Assembly: GCF_014202215.1 (NCBI RefSeq)
Contig: NZ_JACHGB010000005.1
Coordinates: forward strand, 248,001 to 312,000
Source of the DNA: Quisquiliibacterium transsilvanicum
GTDB lineage: Bacteria > Pseudomonadota > Gammaproteobacteria > Burkholderiales > Burkholderiaceae_E
Direction of reading: 5' to 3'
Length of the DNA: 64,000 nt
Position numbers and translations under genes: made by a program. Positions 25,412-33,592 of this stretch are shown here, piece after piece (the stretch's first letter is position 1; every line of letters starts with the position of its first letter). The notes under the pieces were generated by a model. That model was not told where the DNA came from and did no database searches. It saw only the letters and a program-made list of their open reading frames with translations.

Positions 25412-25616
25412 GCCGTCTCCTGCTCCCAAGGGACGATCCGTCCGCCGCGGACCGTGCTGCTCTCGTCACATGAGACAGCGATCCGGCCGCGGAGTCGATC
25501 CGGTCGATCACCGATTGGAACTCCGGCTGGCGGCCCAACGTCCAGAAGATCCGCACAATGGAGCACCCCGTGCCGCGCCCTGCAGCCGGCCCCGGACATA
25601 TCGCCCAGGAGCCCCC

Positions 25617-26583
25617 ATGCCCCCCCGCTTCATCCAGGTTCCCACCAACGGCATCAAGCTGCGCGCGGCCGTCGCCGGCAGCGGCCCGCTGGTCGTGATG
25701 GTCCAGCTTTCCCGAGGGCTGGTACAGCTGGCGCCACCAGATCGGACCGGTCGCCGAAGCCGGCTTCACCGTCTGCGCGATCGACGTGCGCGGCTACGGC
25801 GGCTCGGACAGGCCGCCCGAAGTGGCCGACTACAGCCTGGAGAAGATCACTGCCGACCTGGCCGGCGTGATCGAAGCGCTGTCGCCCGACGGCAGCGCGG
25901 TGCTGGTGGGCCACGACTGGGGCGCCCCCATCGTCTGGAACACCGCGCTGACGCGCCCCGACCGGGTTTCCGCCGTGGCCGGCCTCTCCGTGCCCTGGAC
26001 CGGAATCGCCACCGTGAACTTCCTCGAGGCGGTGCGCGCAGCCTTCACCGCGAAGGGCCGCTTCTTCTACCAGGTCTACTTCCAGGACGAGGGCGTGGCC
26101 GAGGCCGAGCTGGAGGCGGACGTGCGCGCATCGCTGCGCAAGTTCTACTACGCGATCAGCGGCGACGCCCCCGACGGCACCTGGCCGAAGAACAAGCCGC
26201 ACGGCGCGAAGCTGCTCGACGGCCTGCCCGACCCCGATCCCTTCCCGGCCTGGCTGACGAAGGCCGACGAGGACCACTTCGTCGCCGAGTTCCAGGCCTC
26301 GGGCTTTCGCGGCCCGCTGAACCGCTACCGCAACCACGCGCGCGACTTCGCCTGGCAGCAGCAGTTCCGAGACCGGAAGATCGAGCAGCCCTCGCTGTTC
26401 ATCGGCGGCGACCGCGACCTGGCGGTGCGGATGCTGCCCGGGGTGGACCCGGTGGCGCTGATGACGCCGCACCTGCCGGGGCTGCGCGGCGCGCACGTGC
26501 TGCCCGGCATCGGCCACTGGACGCAGCAGGAGGCGCCGGAAGCGGTGAACCGGCTGCTGCTCGAATGGCTGCGGGGGCTGTGA
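25617..26583 (+). pseudogene. Alpha/beta hydrolase (epoxide hydrolase-like), frameshifted near its N terminus
   Basis: A good start (AGGAG then ATG at 25617) opens PPRFIQVPTNGIKLRAAV and runs to about VVMV, where the expected oxyanion-hole HGFPEGWYSW motif is broken. From about 25710 the protein continues two bases out of register (FPEGWYSWRHQIGPVAEAG), then AIDVRGYGGSD, the nucleophile elbow GHDWGAP, and a final GIGHWTQQE His. The pattern fits a 2-bp deletion within codons for HG. The frame from 25786 to the stop alone would miss the first core strands. It is either a real lesion or a sequence error. Confidence 0.75.
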
Positions 26584-26680
26584 TCGCTGGCCTGCACGAT
26601 CGATCGCCAGAGCCCGGAGGCCGATGGCGCCGATCCAGCGCATGTGCTGGGTTGTGTACAACTTCGTACGGGAGCCGACC

Positions 26681-26923
26681 ATGTCCACGACGATGACCGT
26701 TCGTATCGAAGATGAGCTGAAGGAGCGCCTCGAACGCCTCGCAGCATCGACGAAACGAAGCAAGTCCTTCCTCGCCGCGGAGGCGATCCGAGAGTTCGTG
26801 GAGCTGAACGAGTGGCAGGTCCGCGAAGCCCAGGCCGCTCTCAAGGAAGCGGACGCGGACGACTTCGCATCGCGCCAGGAGCTCGACGCCCTCGCCGACA
26901 AGTGGAAGGAAAGTTCGCGTTAG
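26681..26923 (+). CDS. Ribbon-helix-helix antitoxin-like protein, orphan
   Basis: This 80-residue protein has a CopG/ParD-type ribbon-helix-helix: the strand TMTVRIEDELKERLERLA, then the helix region STKRSKSFLAAEAIREFVE, and an acidic C-terminal tail that would wrap a toxin. The ATG at 26681 follows GGGAG. No ParE/RelE toxin gene follows. The stop codon lies inside GTTAGGC (26919-26925), which matches an integron core site, and a ynfA-type gene comes next. The toxin may have been lost when that segment arrived; this is inference. Confidence 0.8.
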   Translation: MSTTMTVRIEDELKERLERLAASTKRSKSFLAAEAIREFVELNEWQVREAQAALKEADADDFASRQELDALADKWKESSR

Positions 26924-27300
26924 GCCTGCTGAAAGGACGCCGCTGGATTGGAAATGCTGAAAGTCCTCGGGCTCTTCATTGTTACGGCGCTCGCCGAGAT
27001 CATCGGCTGCTATTTGCCGTACCTGTGGCTCAAGCAGGGTCGCTCGGCCTGGCTCCTGGTGCCGGCGGCGCTTAGCTTGGCTGCGTTCGCCTGGCTGCTT
27101 ACCCTCCATCCCCAAGCAGCTGGCCGCGTATACGCAGCCTATGGTGGCGTCTACATTAGCGTGGCCTTGATGTGGCTTTGGGCCGTTGATTCGGTGCGAC
27201 CCACCATCACAGATTGGATTGGCGTTAGCGTTTGTCTGCTCGGCATGGGCATCATCATGTTCGGCGCAAGGCAGGCCTAACAATGCGTTCAAGCCGACGC
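26919..27300 (+). mobile_element. Remnant of an integron gene cassette with half an attC site
   Basis: The segment starts with GTTAGGC (26919-26925), matching the GTTRRRY core site. It ends with GCCTAAC (27275-27281) followed by AATGCGTTCAAGCCGACGC, the typical left half of a 60-bp attC site. The right half, which should return to GTTRRRY, is missing, and the sequence runs straight into the stop of the acyl-CoA synthetase gene at 27303. The cassette carries only the ynfA-type gene, whose stop lies in the attC, as is usual. No integrase gene is present in the window. Confidence 0.68.
26954..27280 (+). CDS. YnfA-family (UPF0060) small membrane protein
   Basis: This 108-residue protein has four hydrophobic helices and matches the YnfA family: [19 protein letters not shown] at the start, [17 protein letters not shown] in the middle and [18 protein letters not shown] at the end. 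YnfA proteins resemble small multidrug-resistance pumps; the function is not settled. A TTG at 26948 is an alternative start. It lies between an integron core-like GTTAGGC and half an attC site, so it was probably carried as a gene cassette. Confidence 0.9.
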   Translation: MLKVLGLFIVTALAEIIGCYLPYLWLKQGRSAWLLVPAALSLAAFAWLLTLHPQAAGRVYAAYGGVYISVALMWLWAVDSVRPTITDWIGVSVCLLGMGIIMFGARQA

Positions 27301-27302
27301 GC

Positions 27303-28874
27303 TCAGATCTTCCGCTCCATCCCCTCCCAGAAGGGATCGCGCAGCTTGCGCTTGAAGATCTTGCCGGTGTCCTCGCGCGGCAGACTGTCGACGAACTCGA
27401 TGTGCCGCGGCAGCTTGTAGCTCGCCAGGTGCGCCGCCAGGCCATTGCGCACCTGCTCGGCGTCGAGCTCCACCCCGGGCTTGGGCTGGATGAAGGCGCA
27501 GACCTGCTCGCCGTACTCCGCATCCGGAATGCCGAAGACCGCGCAGTCCGCCACGCCTGGAAGCTTCGTCAGCTCGGACTCGATCTCGGCGGGATACACG
27601 TTGGTGCCGCCGAAGATGATCATGTCGCTGGCGCGCCCGCTCAGGTACAGGAAGCCGGCCTCGTCGAACCAGCCCACGTCGCCGGTGGCGACCAGCCGGC
27701 CGCGCGCGGAGCGGCGGCGCTTGTCGTCGTCGCCGTGGTAGGTGAAGTCCGGGTAGGTGGCCCGGCCGCACACGATCTCTCCGGACTGTCCGGGCGGCAG
27801 CACCTTGCCTTCCGCGTCCATCACCACCACTTCGGTCCCGTCGACCACGCGGCCCACCGTGCCCGGATGATCGAGCCACTCCTGCGCGGTGCACCAGGTC
27901 ACCGCGCCCACCTCGGTGCTGCCGTAGTGCTCGCTGATCACCGGCCCCCACCAGTCGATCATCGCCCGCTTCACGTGGGGCGGGCAGGGCGCTCCGACGT
28001 GCATCACGTGCACGACGCTGGACAGATCGTGGCGCGCCTTGACCTCCTCGCCGAGCGCGAGCAGCCGGATGAACATGGTCGGCACCGCGAGCACGTGGGT
28101 GACGCGCTCGCGCTCGATCCGTTCCAGCATCCGCCGCGCGTCGAAGCGCGGCTCGATGCAGACATTGGCGCCCATCCTCAGCAGCGCGAACAGCCAGCCG
28201 TTCGGGCTCGAATGGTAGGCCGGGCCCGGGATCAGCAGCACCACGTCCTGCATCCTGCCTACGTAGGGCAGCAGCCCGCCGACCTGCCGCATCACCGCCA
28301 GGCTCGATTCGGCCTGCGCCGGCGTCGGCGGAGTGCGCCGCACGCCCTTGGGCCGGCCGGTGGTGCCCGAGGTGTAGATCATCGAGCCGGGCGCGACCGC
28401 GAAGGGCGGCGCCTTGGGCGCGTACGAGTCGAGCCAGGAATCCCACGCGATCATGTCGACGGGACCGGCCGCGGCCGAGCGCGCAGACGGGTAGGCCTCG
28501 ACGAGCCCGGGCGGAGTCTCCACCACGATCACCGGCGTGCCCGCGGGCGCAATGTCGCCCATCGACGCAAGCAGGTCGGCGTGGATGACCAGCACCTTGG
28601 CGCCGGAGTTCTCCAGCACGTAGCGCGCCTCGTCGGCGGTGTTGTGCCAGTTCACCGGCACCACGTAGGCACCCGCCATTCCCGCGCCAAGCGTCGCCTC
28701 GACCATGGGGAAGTCGTTGCGCAGCACGATGGCGACGACGTCGCCGGCTCGCACGCCCAGCTCCTCGAATCCGCGCGCTGCGCGCGCCGCCCGCGCCTCG
28801 ATGTCCGCAGTGCTGCGCCGCTCGTCGCCGATCAGCACCCAGGGCCTGTCCTTGTCGTTCATCCGGATCCCCAT
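27303..28874 (-). CDS. AMP-dependent acyl-CoA synthetase
   Basis: This 523-residue adenylate-forming enzyme has the loop MIYTSGTTGRPKGV, the EHYGSTEVG motif, GDVGWFDEAGFLYLSGR and the catalytic Lys in REDTGKIFKRK. It would convert a carboxylic acid to its CoA ester. The start at 28874 has GGAG four bases upstream; an ATG at 28862 is possible. It is followed on the same strand's upstream side by a Bug-type binding protein, 96 bp away, making another binding protein-synthetase neighbourhood. Its stop abuts the truncated attC site. Confidence 0.88.
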   Translation of the reverse strand: MGIRMNDKDRPWVLIGDERRSTADIEARAARAARGFEELGVRAGDVVAIVLRNDFPMVEATLGAGMAGAYVVPVNWHNTADEARYVLENSGAKVLVIHADLLASMGDIAPAGTPVIVVETPPGLVEAYPSARSAAAGPVDMIAWDSWLDSYAPKAPPFAVAPGSMIYTSGTTGRPKGVRRTPPTPAQAESSLAVMRQVGGLLPYVGRMQDVVLLIPGPAYHSSPNGWLFALLRMGANVCIEPRFDARRMLERIERERVTHVLAVPTMFIRLLALGEEVKARHDLSSVVHVMHVGAPCPPHVKRAMIDWWGPVISEHYGSTEVGAVTWCTAQEWLDHPGTVGRVVDGTEVVVMDAEGKVLPPGQSGEIVCGRATYPDFTYHGDDDKRRRSARGRLVATGDVGWFDEAGFLYLSGRASDMIIFGGTNVYPAEIESELTKLPGVADCAVFGIPDAEYGEQVCAFIQPKPGVELDAEQVRNGLAAHLASYKLPRHIEFVDSLPREDTGKIFKRKLRDPFWEGMERKI

Positions 28875-28970
28875 AGCTCTCCGCTATCCCACCGCACCGC
28901 CCATGCCGTGTCCATGACGCTCGCCGGTGCGCCGGTGCGTAGGCTTGTCCGGACCGGCGCAGGATCCGGA

Positions 28971-29993
28971 TCAGGTCGGCTTGAAGTCGATCGCCTCGAG
29001 GTTGCGCTTCTCCTGCGCGTACATCCGTGCTGCCAGGGCCGTGAACGCCTCACTGCCCAGGCTCAACGGCTGCAGGTCCCAGGAAAGCATCAGCTCGCGG
29101 ACCTTCGGCGTGTCGCGCGCGGCGAGGAAGGCCTGCTCGAGTGTGCGGACGATGGCAGGGTCCATGCCCTTGGGACCGCACAGCCCCCAGGGCGAATCGG
29201 CAACCACGTCGAAGCCGAGGTCGCGGGCAGTCGGCACGTCCGGATACCTGGCCAGGCGCTGTTCGGTGAAGGCGGTCAGCAGGCGAGCCTTGCCACCCTG
29301 GACCAACTGCGACCAGGCACCATCGGTAGTGCCGTCGATGTGTCCACCCTGCATGGCGCCGGAGACTTCGGCGCCGCCCTTGAACGGCACGTAGAGGAAG
29401 TCGACCCCGGTCGCCTTGGAGAGCTTGAAGCAGGCGATGTGGGCAGATCCCCCGACGCCGACGCCACCCATGGTCACCTTGCCCGGGTTTGCCTTCGCAT
29501 GTGCGACCAGTTCGGCCAGCGTCTTCCACGGCCGGTCGACCATCACCGCGACGCCGTAGGTGTAGGCGGCCAGTCCGGCGATGTAGGTGAAGTCCTTCAT
29601 AGGATCGAAGCTGACCTTCTGCATGTGCGGAATCCGCCAGAGGCTGGCCGGCGCGATCGCGACCGTGTAGCCGTCAGCCGCGGAACCCTGGGCGACGGAG
29701 ACTGGACCGAGCGTGGCGGTGGCGCCCGGACGGTTCTCCACGACGATCGACACCCCGAGAAGCTTGCCGGCCTCGGCGGCCATCGCGCGCACCGGGATGT
29801 CGGTCGTGCTACCGGGCGGGAACGGCACGACCAGCTTGATCGGCCGGCTCGGGTAGGCCTGGGCGAAGGCGCCGCGGCCAAACGTCGACCCGACCACCGC
29901 GGCCCCGACGGCGGCGCCGAGGAAGTGGCGTCGGCCGTTGGGCCCAAGGTTCGATTGCTGCTTCGAAAGACTGCGGTTCCAGCGGCGAGTCAT
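28971..29993 (-). CDS. Tripartite tricarboxylate transporter binding protein (Bug family)
   Basis: This 340-residue periplasmic binding protein of the TctC/Bug family has a twin-arginine-like signal (NGRRHFLGAAVGAAV, cleavage near AFAQ), then YPSRPIKLVVPFPPGSTTD, VENRPGA, and the PFKGGAEVSGAMQGG segment. Bug proteins bind carboxylates and are abundant in Burkholderiales. No TctA/TctB membrane genes are nearby, so it is an orphan receptor, likely expressed with the acyl-CoA synthetase that follows on the same strand. Confidence 0.92.
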   Translation of the reverse strand: MTRRWNRSLSKQQSNLGPNGRRHFLGAAVGAAVVGSTFGRGAFAQAYPSRPIKLVVPFPPGSTTDIPVRAMAAEAGKLLGVSIVVENRPGATATLGPVSVAQGSAADGYTVAIAPASLWRIPHMQKVSFDPMKDFTYIAGLAAYTYGVAVMVDRPWKTLAELVAHAKANPGKVTMGGVGVGGSAHIACFKLSKATGVDFLYVPFKGGAEVSGAMQGGHIDGTTDGAWSQLVQGGKARLLTAFTEQRLARYPDVPTARDLGFDVVADSPWGLCGPKGMDPAIVRTLEQAFLAARDTPKVRELMLSWDLQPLSLGSEAFTALAARMYAQEKRNLEAIDFKPT

Positions 29994-30149
29994 GATGTCG
30001 TCACCTCGTGTTGTTCGTCCATGGATCGCGCAATTGTGGGGCCCCTACCCTCGGCGCCACCTCGCCTCGAACGCGGAAACCGGACCACCGCCGCACGCAG
30101 CATGGCGCCACCACGACAAGAATTGCGAAATCGAAGCCTGGAGTCCCCG

Positions 30150-31040
30150 ATGACCATCGCCCAACTCGACGCCCTCGTCTCGCTGCTGCGCTCGCGCCCC
30201 GCTCCGGCAGGCCTGACGATCGCGCAGATGCGCGAGCGCTACCTGAAGCTCGCCGAGACCCTCGGCGGCGCCCCCGATGCGCGCTGCGAGCAGGTGGACG
30301 CCGGCGGCGTGCCTGCCGAGTGGGTGTCAGCGCCCGGCGCGGACGACTCCCGCGCGGTGCTGATGCTGCACGGCGGCGGCTTCGCGATCGGCTCCATCGA
30401 CACGCACCGCCGGCTCGCCTACGACGTCTCGGCTGCGAGCGGGGCGCGCGTGCTGCTGATCGACTACCGGCTCGCGCCGGAGCGTCCCTTCCCCGCAGCA
30501 CTGGACGACGCCACTGCCGCCTGGCGCTGGATGCTGTCCCAGGGACTGAAGCCTGCGCGCCTGTCCATCGTCGGCGACTCCGCCGGCGGCGGGCTGGTGC
30601 TGTCGACGCTGGTGAACCTGCGCGACCAGGGCCTGGCCCTGCCGGGTTGCGCGGTGGCGATCTCCCCCTGGGTGGACCTGGAGATGCGCGGCGGCAGCAT
30701 CCGCTCGCGCGCCGACGTCGACCCGATGGTGGCGGAGCCCGGTCTGCACGCTTACGCGAAGATGTACCTGGGCGATGCGCACCCGCAGACGCCGCTGGCC
30801 GCGCCGCTGCACGCCGACCTGCACGGGCTCCCGCCGGTGCTGGTGCAGGTGGGCTCGGCCGAGACGCTGCTCGACGACGCGCTGCGCATCTCCGAGAAGC
30901 TGCACGCCGCCGGCAACGATGCACGACTGTCCGTGTGGCCGAACATGCCGCACGTCTTCCCCTTCTTCGCGCCGGCGCTCTCCGAGGGCGGCGACGGCTG
31001 CCGCGAGATCGGCGAGTTCATCCGGCAGCGCACTGCCTGA
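30150..31040 (+). CDS. Alpha/beta hydrolase fold-3 esterase (hormone-sensitive lipase type)
   Basis: This 296-residue esterase has the oxyanion-hole motif LHGGGFAIGS (about 72-81), the DYRLAPERPFPAAL segment, the nucleophile elbow GDSAGGG and a C-terminal Asp/His pair in the VGSAETLLDD and NMPHVFP regions. It hydrolyses esters of short or medium chain length. The ATG at 30150 was chosen because the domain begins shortly after; an upstream frame is open but lacks family sequence. It is followed by a short leader ORF and a thioesterase gene in the same direction. Confidence 0.88.
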   Translation: MTIAQLDALVSLLRSRPAPAGLTIAQMRERYLKLAETLGGAPDARCEQVDAGGVPAEWVSAPGADDSRAVLMLHGGGFAIGSIDTHRRLAYDVSAASGARVLLIDYRLAPERPFPAALDDATAAWRWMLSQGLKPARLSIVGDSAGGGLVLSTLVNLRDQGLALPGCAVAISPWVDLEMRGGSIRSRADVDPMVAEPGLHAYAKMYLGDAHPQTPLAAPLHADLHGLPPVLVQVGSAETLLDDALRISEKLHAAGNDARLSVWPNMPHVFPFFAPALSEGGDGCREIGEFIRQRTA

Positions 31041-31054
31041 AACGAGAGGAATCC

Positions 31055-31105
31055 ATGCCCCATCCGACCCCGGCGCCGTCCCTGCGCCGCCCCCTCCAGC
31101 CATGA
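31055..31105 (+). CDS. Possible 16-residue leader ORF
   Basis: A strong ribosome-binding sequence (GAGAGGA) precedes an ATG at 31055 that opens a 16-codon frame rich in Pro and Arg. Its TGA overlaps the thioesterase ATG by ATGA at 31102. The thioesterase itself has no clear ribosome-binding site, so its translation may depend on this leader. This is inferred from spacing alone. Confidence 0.4.
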   Translation: MPHPTPAPSLRRPLQP

Positions 31106-32016
31106 GGCACGACGCCTGGCGGCGCGAGGCCGCGTCCTATCCGCTGCGCGGCGAGCTGATGCCGCGCTACAGCGACGTCGATGTCTGGCAGCACCTGAAC
31201 AACACCGCGCTGATCTCGCTGCAGGGCGAGGCCGTCCAGCACGGGCTGCGCAGCGCGTTCGGCCCCAACGCCTGGCGCGACAGCCAGCCGGTGCTGGGCT
31301 GCGTGGCCAACGCCACCGATTTCCTCGCCGAGGCCTACTACCCTGAGCCGCTGGCATGGGGAGCACGCGTGGTCGGCGCCGATGCAAGAGGTGTGCGCAT
31401 CGCCACGGCGCTGTTCCAGCACGAACAGTGCGTCGGACTGCACGAGGCCAGCTTCCTCGGCTGGGCCGAAGGGCATGCCGTGGGGCTTGGCGAGGCGCAG
31501 CTGTCGGAGCTGCGTGCGGCCGGCATAGCCGGGACGGAGGCCCTGGAGCCGGCCTTCGCCCCTGAAGGCGTCGCCACTGCGCCGGACCTCGGACACTTCC
31601 CCTGGCACCGAACGGTGGGGGTGCGCTTCGGCGACAGCGACGCGCGGCGCCTGGCCAGCGACACCTGGCTGGCGCGCTGCGCCGAGCAGATGCGGGTGGC
31701 CTTCCTGAACCATGTGTACGGGCCGCAGCGGCATGTGCGCGGCGGGATGATGGTGGCGCACGTGTCGCTGCACTGGCAGCGACGGACCATGCCGGGAACG
31801 GAGTGGGAGCTTGGCTGCGGCGTCGCGCACATGGGAGAGCGCTCGCTGGCGGTGCGCGGTGCGATGTTCGAGGCAGGGCAGTGCGTGGCGACCTGCGAAT
31901 CGGTGATGGTGGCCATCGACCGGGAGACACGCCGCAGCGCGAAGATCACCGACGAGGCGCGCGCGCTGCTGGATCCCTATCGGATGCGCCCGGGATCGGC
32001 CGGGCTCACTTCCTGA
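31102..32016 (+). CDS. Acyl-CoA thioesterase, double hotdog
   Basis: This 304-residue protein carries two 4HBT-type hotdog units. The first starts at PRYSDVDVWQHLNN (about 21-34) with the Asp/Asn region of the YbgC type. The second starts at VRFGDSDARRLASDTW near 175. It would hydrolyse an acyl-CoA ester to free acid and CoA. Its ATG overlaps the stop of a 16-codon leader ORF. It lies tail to tail with a binding-protein gene and downstream of an esterase, so an ester- and acid-processing role is plausible. Confidence 0.8.
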   Translation: MRHDAWRREAASYPLRGELMPRYSDVDVWQHLNNTALISLQGEAVQHGLRSAFGPNAWRDSQPVLGCVANATDFLAEAYYPEPLAWGARVVGADARGVRIATALFQHEQCVGLHEASFLGWAEGHAVGLGEAQLSELRAAGIAGTEALEPAFAPEGVATAPDLGHFPWHRTVGVRFGDSDARRLASDTWLARCAEQMRVAFLNHVYGPQRHVRGGMMVAHVSLHWQRRTMPGTEWELGCGVAHMGERSLAVRGAMFEAGQCVATCESVMVAIDRETRRSAKITDEARALLDPYRMRPGSAGLTS

Positions 32017-32152
32017 GCTGGTCTTCCCGGGTCGTCCCGCTCACCGCGGGAAAGAAGGGCTCGGGCCAATCGAAGGAGCCGTCCGCCAGCACTTCGCGGC
32101 GCACCGCGTCCCCCTCGGGGCCGGTGCGCCGCAGCGGACGGGCTCCGACCGA
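32006..32152 (-). other. In-frame protein-like tail after the binding-protein stop
   Basis: After the TGA of the binding-protein gene (32153-32155), the same frame stays open for about 48 codons to a TGA at 32006-32008. It encodes a plausible protein tail (VRREVLADGSFDWPEPFFPA). The paralogues end where the first stop lies, so this is not missing binding-protein sequence. It may be the end of a deleted gene fused here, or chance in GC-rich DNA. No start codon with a ribosome site is seen. Confidence 0.25.
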
Positions 32153-33364
32153 TCAGTCGGTCAGCTTGCCTTCGAGCAGTTCGCCGAACATCTCCCAGCG
32201 CTCGCCCTTGAACCGCATCAGCTGCATCTGCTCGATGGGGTAGTGGTCGGTCGGGCTGGTGTTCATCACGATGCCGTTCATCAGCGCGCCGATCTTCAGG
32301 TCCTTGAGGTTCTCGGCCTGCTTCATGATGTTGGCGCGCGTGAGGTTGTCGCCGGCCTGCTTGACGATCTGCTCCATCACCTGGGCAGCGGCGTACGCGT
32401 ACAGGATCAGCGAGTTGGTCTTGTCGCCGCCGGCCATGTACTTGTCGACGAAGGCCTCCCACTCCTTGATCGCCGGATCGTTCTTGAACTGCGGGTCGGT
32501 CGGGTCCTTGACGTAGGTGGCGGTGATCGCGTCCTGCGCGTTGTCGTAACCGGCCGGCTTGATCACCGCGCCGGTCGAGGCCGACACGTTGTTCAGGATG
32601 TGCACCGGCTTCCACTTCAGCTCGCCCAGCTTGCGGATCGCCATCGCGGCGAACTTCGGCGTGGTGAGGTTCAGGAACATGTCGGCGCCCGAGCCCTTCA
32701 GCGCCACCATCTGCGAATCGATGGTCGGGTCGGAGGTCTCGTAGGTGAGCTCCTTGACGATCATCGAGGTCCTGGCGGCCAGGCCGTCGCGGATGCCCTT
32801 GTAGATGTCCTTGCCGTAGTCGTCGTTCGGATACAGCACGGCGATCTTGGCGTTCGGGTGGTTCTTCAGGATGTACGCCGCGTAGATGCGTCCCTCGGCC
32901 TGGTAGGGCGAGTTGAACGGCATCGTCCAGGGGTATTCCTTGTGGTCGCCGAACTTGGTTCCGCCGCTGGAGACCATCAGCTGCGGCACCTTGCGGCTGT
33001 TCATGTACTTCAGGATGGCCGAGTTCGACGGCGTGCCCAGCGTCTGGTACATGAACAGCACCTCGTCGCTTTCAACGAGCTTGCGAGTCTGCTCGACCGC
33101 CTTGGGCGGGCTGTACGCATCGTCATAGGAGACGAGGTTGATCTTGCGGCCGTTGATGCCGCCCTTCTCATTGACCATCTTCGTGTAGGCCGCGAGCGTC
33201 TGGCCGACGATCCCATAGGCGGAGGCCGGGCCGCTGTAGGGCACGAAGTTGCCGACCTTCACCTCGGTGTCGCTCGCACCCGGATCGTATTTCTTCTGCG
33301 CGAGCGCCGGGCTGCCGATCAGCATGGCTGCGGCCGTGAATGTCGAAAGAATCAGGGACTTCAT
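32153..33364 (-). CDS. Periplasmic substrate-binding protein, branched-chain amino acid ABC type
   Basis: This 403-residue type 1 binding protein has a Sec signal peptide (KSLILSTFTAAAMLIG, cleavage after ALAQ), then DTEVKVGNFVPYSGPASAYG, GGINGRKINLVSYDDAYSPP, and a C-terminal PTDHYPIEQMQLMRF segment. It is clearly a paralogue of the protein at 49265 and more distantly of that at 18335. The ATG at 33364 is preferred to an upstream TTG. It is followed by no permease, but an acyl-CoA synthetase gene lies upstream on the same strand. A perfect palindrome about 85 bp upstream may be an operator. Confidence 0.9.
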   Translation of the reverse strand: MKSLILSTFTAAAMLIGSPALAQKKYDPGASDTEVKVGNFVPYSGPASAYGIVGQTLAAYTKMVNEKGGINGRKINLVSYDDAYSPPKAVEQTRKLVESDEVLFMYQTLGTPSNSAILKYMNSRKVPQLMVSSGGTKFGDHKEYPWTMPFNSPYQAEGRIYAAYILKNHPNAKIAVLYPNDDYGKDIYKGIRDGLAARTSMIVKELTYETSDPTIDSQMVALKGSGADMFLNLTTPKFAAMAIRKLGELKWKPVHILNNVSASTGAVIKPAGYDNAQDAITATYVKDPTDPQFKNDPAIKEWEAFVDKYMAGGDKTNSLILYAYAAAQVMEQIVKQAGDNLTRANIMKQAENLKDLKIGALMNGIVMNTSPTDHYPIEQMQLMRFKGERWEMFGELLEGKLTD

Positions 33365-33449
33365 CCGTCTTTGTCTCCGTACCAATGTCGTGTGGGATGC
33401 GTTGCAGTGCGCCGGCCCGCGTCGTCGCGCCGGTGGCGCGGCCGTGGAC

Positions 33450-33471
33450 CGATCGACCCCATGGTCGATCG
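33450..33471. promoter_or_regulatory. Perfect 9-bp inverted repeat upstream of a binding-protein gene
   Basis: CGATCGACC (33450-33458) and GGTCGATCG (33463-33471) are perfect reverse complements separated by CCAT. The site lies about 86 bp upstream of the binding-protein ATG in a 228-bp intergenic region that holds no gene. It looks like a regulator binding site; no matching regulator gene is adjacent. Confidence 0.45.
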
Positions 33472-33592
33472 TTCACGCGACCGTGTGCAACGGCCCCGCG
33501 TCTCATTGTCTGATACTGGGAAGGGGGCAGCGCGTCCCGGACACCCCTACGGCGCATTCCGGAACGCAACGGGAGAAGCGGCCCGCCGGGCC

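Noticed and set aside
25617-25720. Programmed frameshift in the hydrolase gene
   Set aside because: No slippery sequence or stimulatory structure is obvious, and the conserved HG motif itself is lost, so a mutation or sequencing error fits better.
27186-31040. A very long plus-strand frame spanning several genes
   Set aside because: It runs antisense to the synthetase and Bug genes and joins the true esterase frame at its 3' end. Only the esterase part from 30150 is supported.
32153-32155. Selenocysteine insertion at the binding-protein TGA
   Set aside because: Paralogues end at the same place, and no selenocysteine-type context was evident. A gene remnant or chance is simpler.
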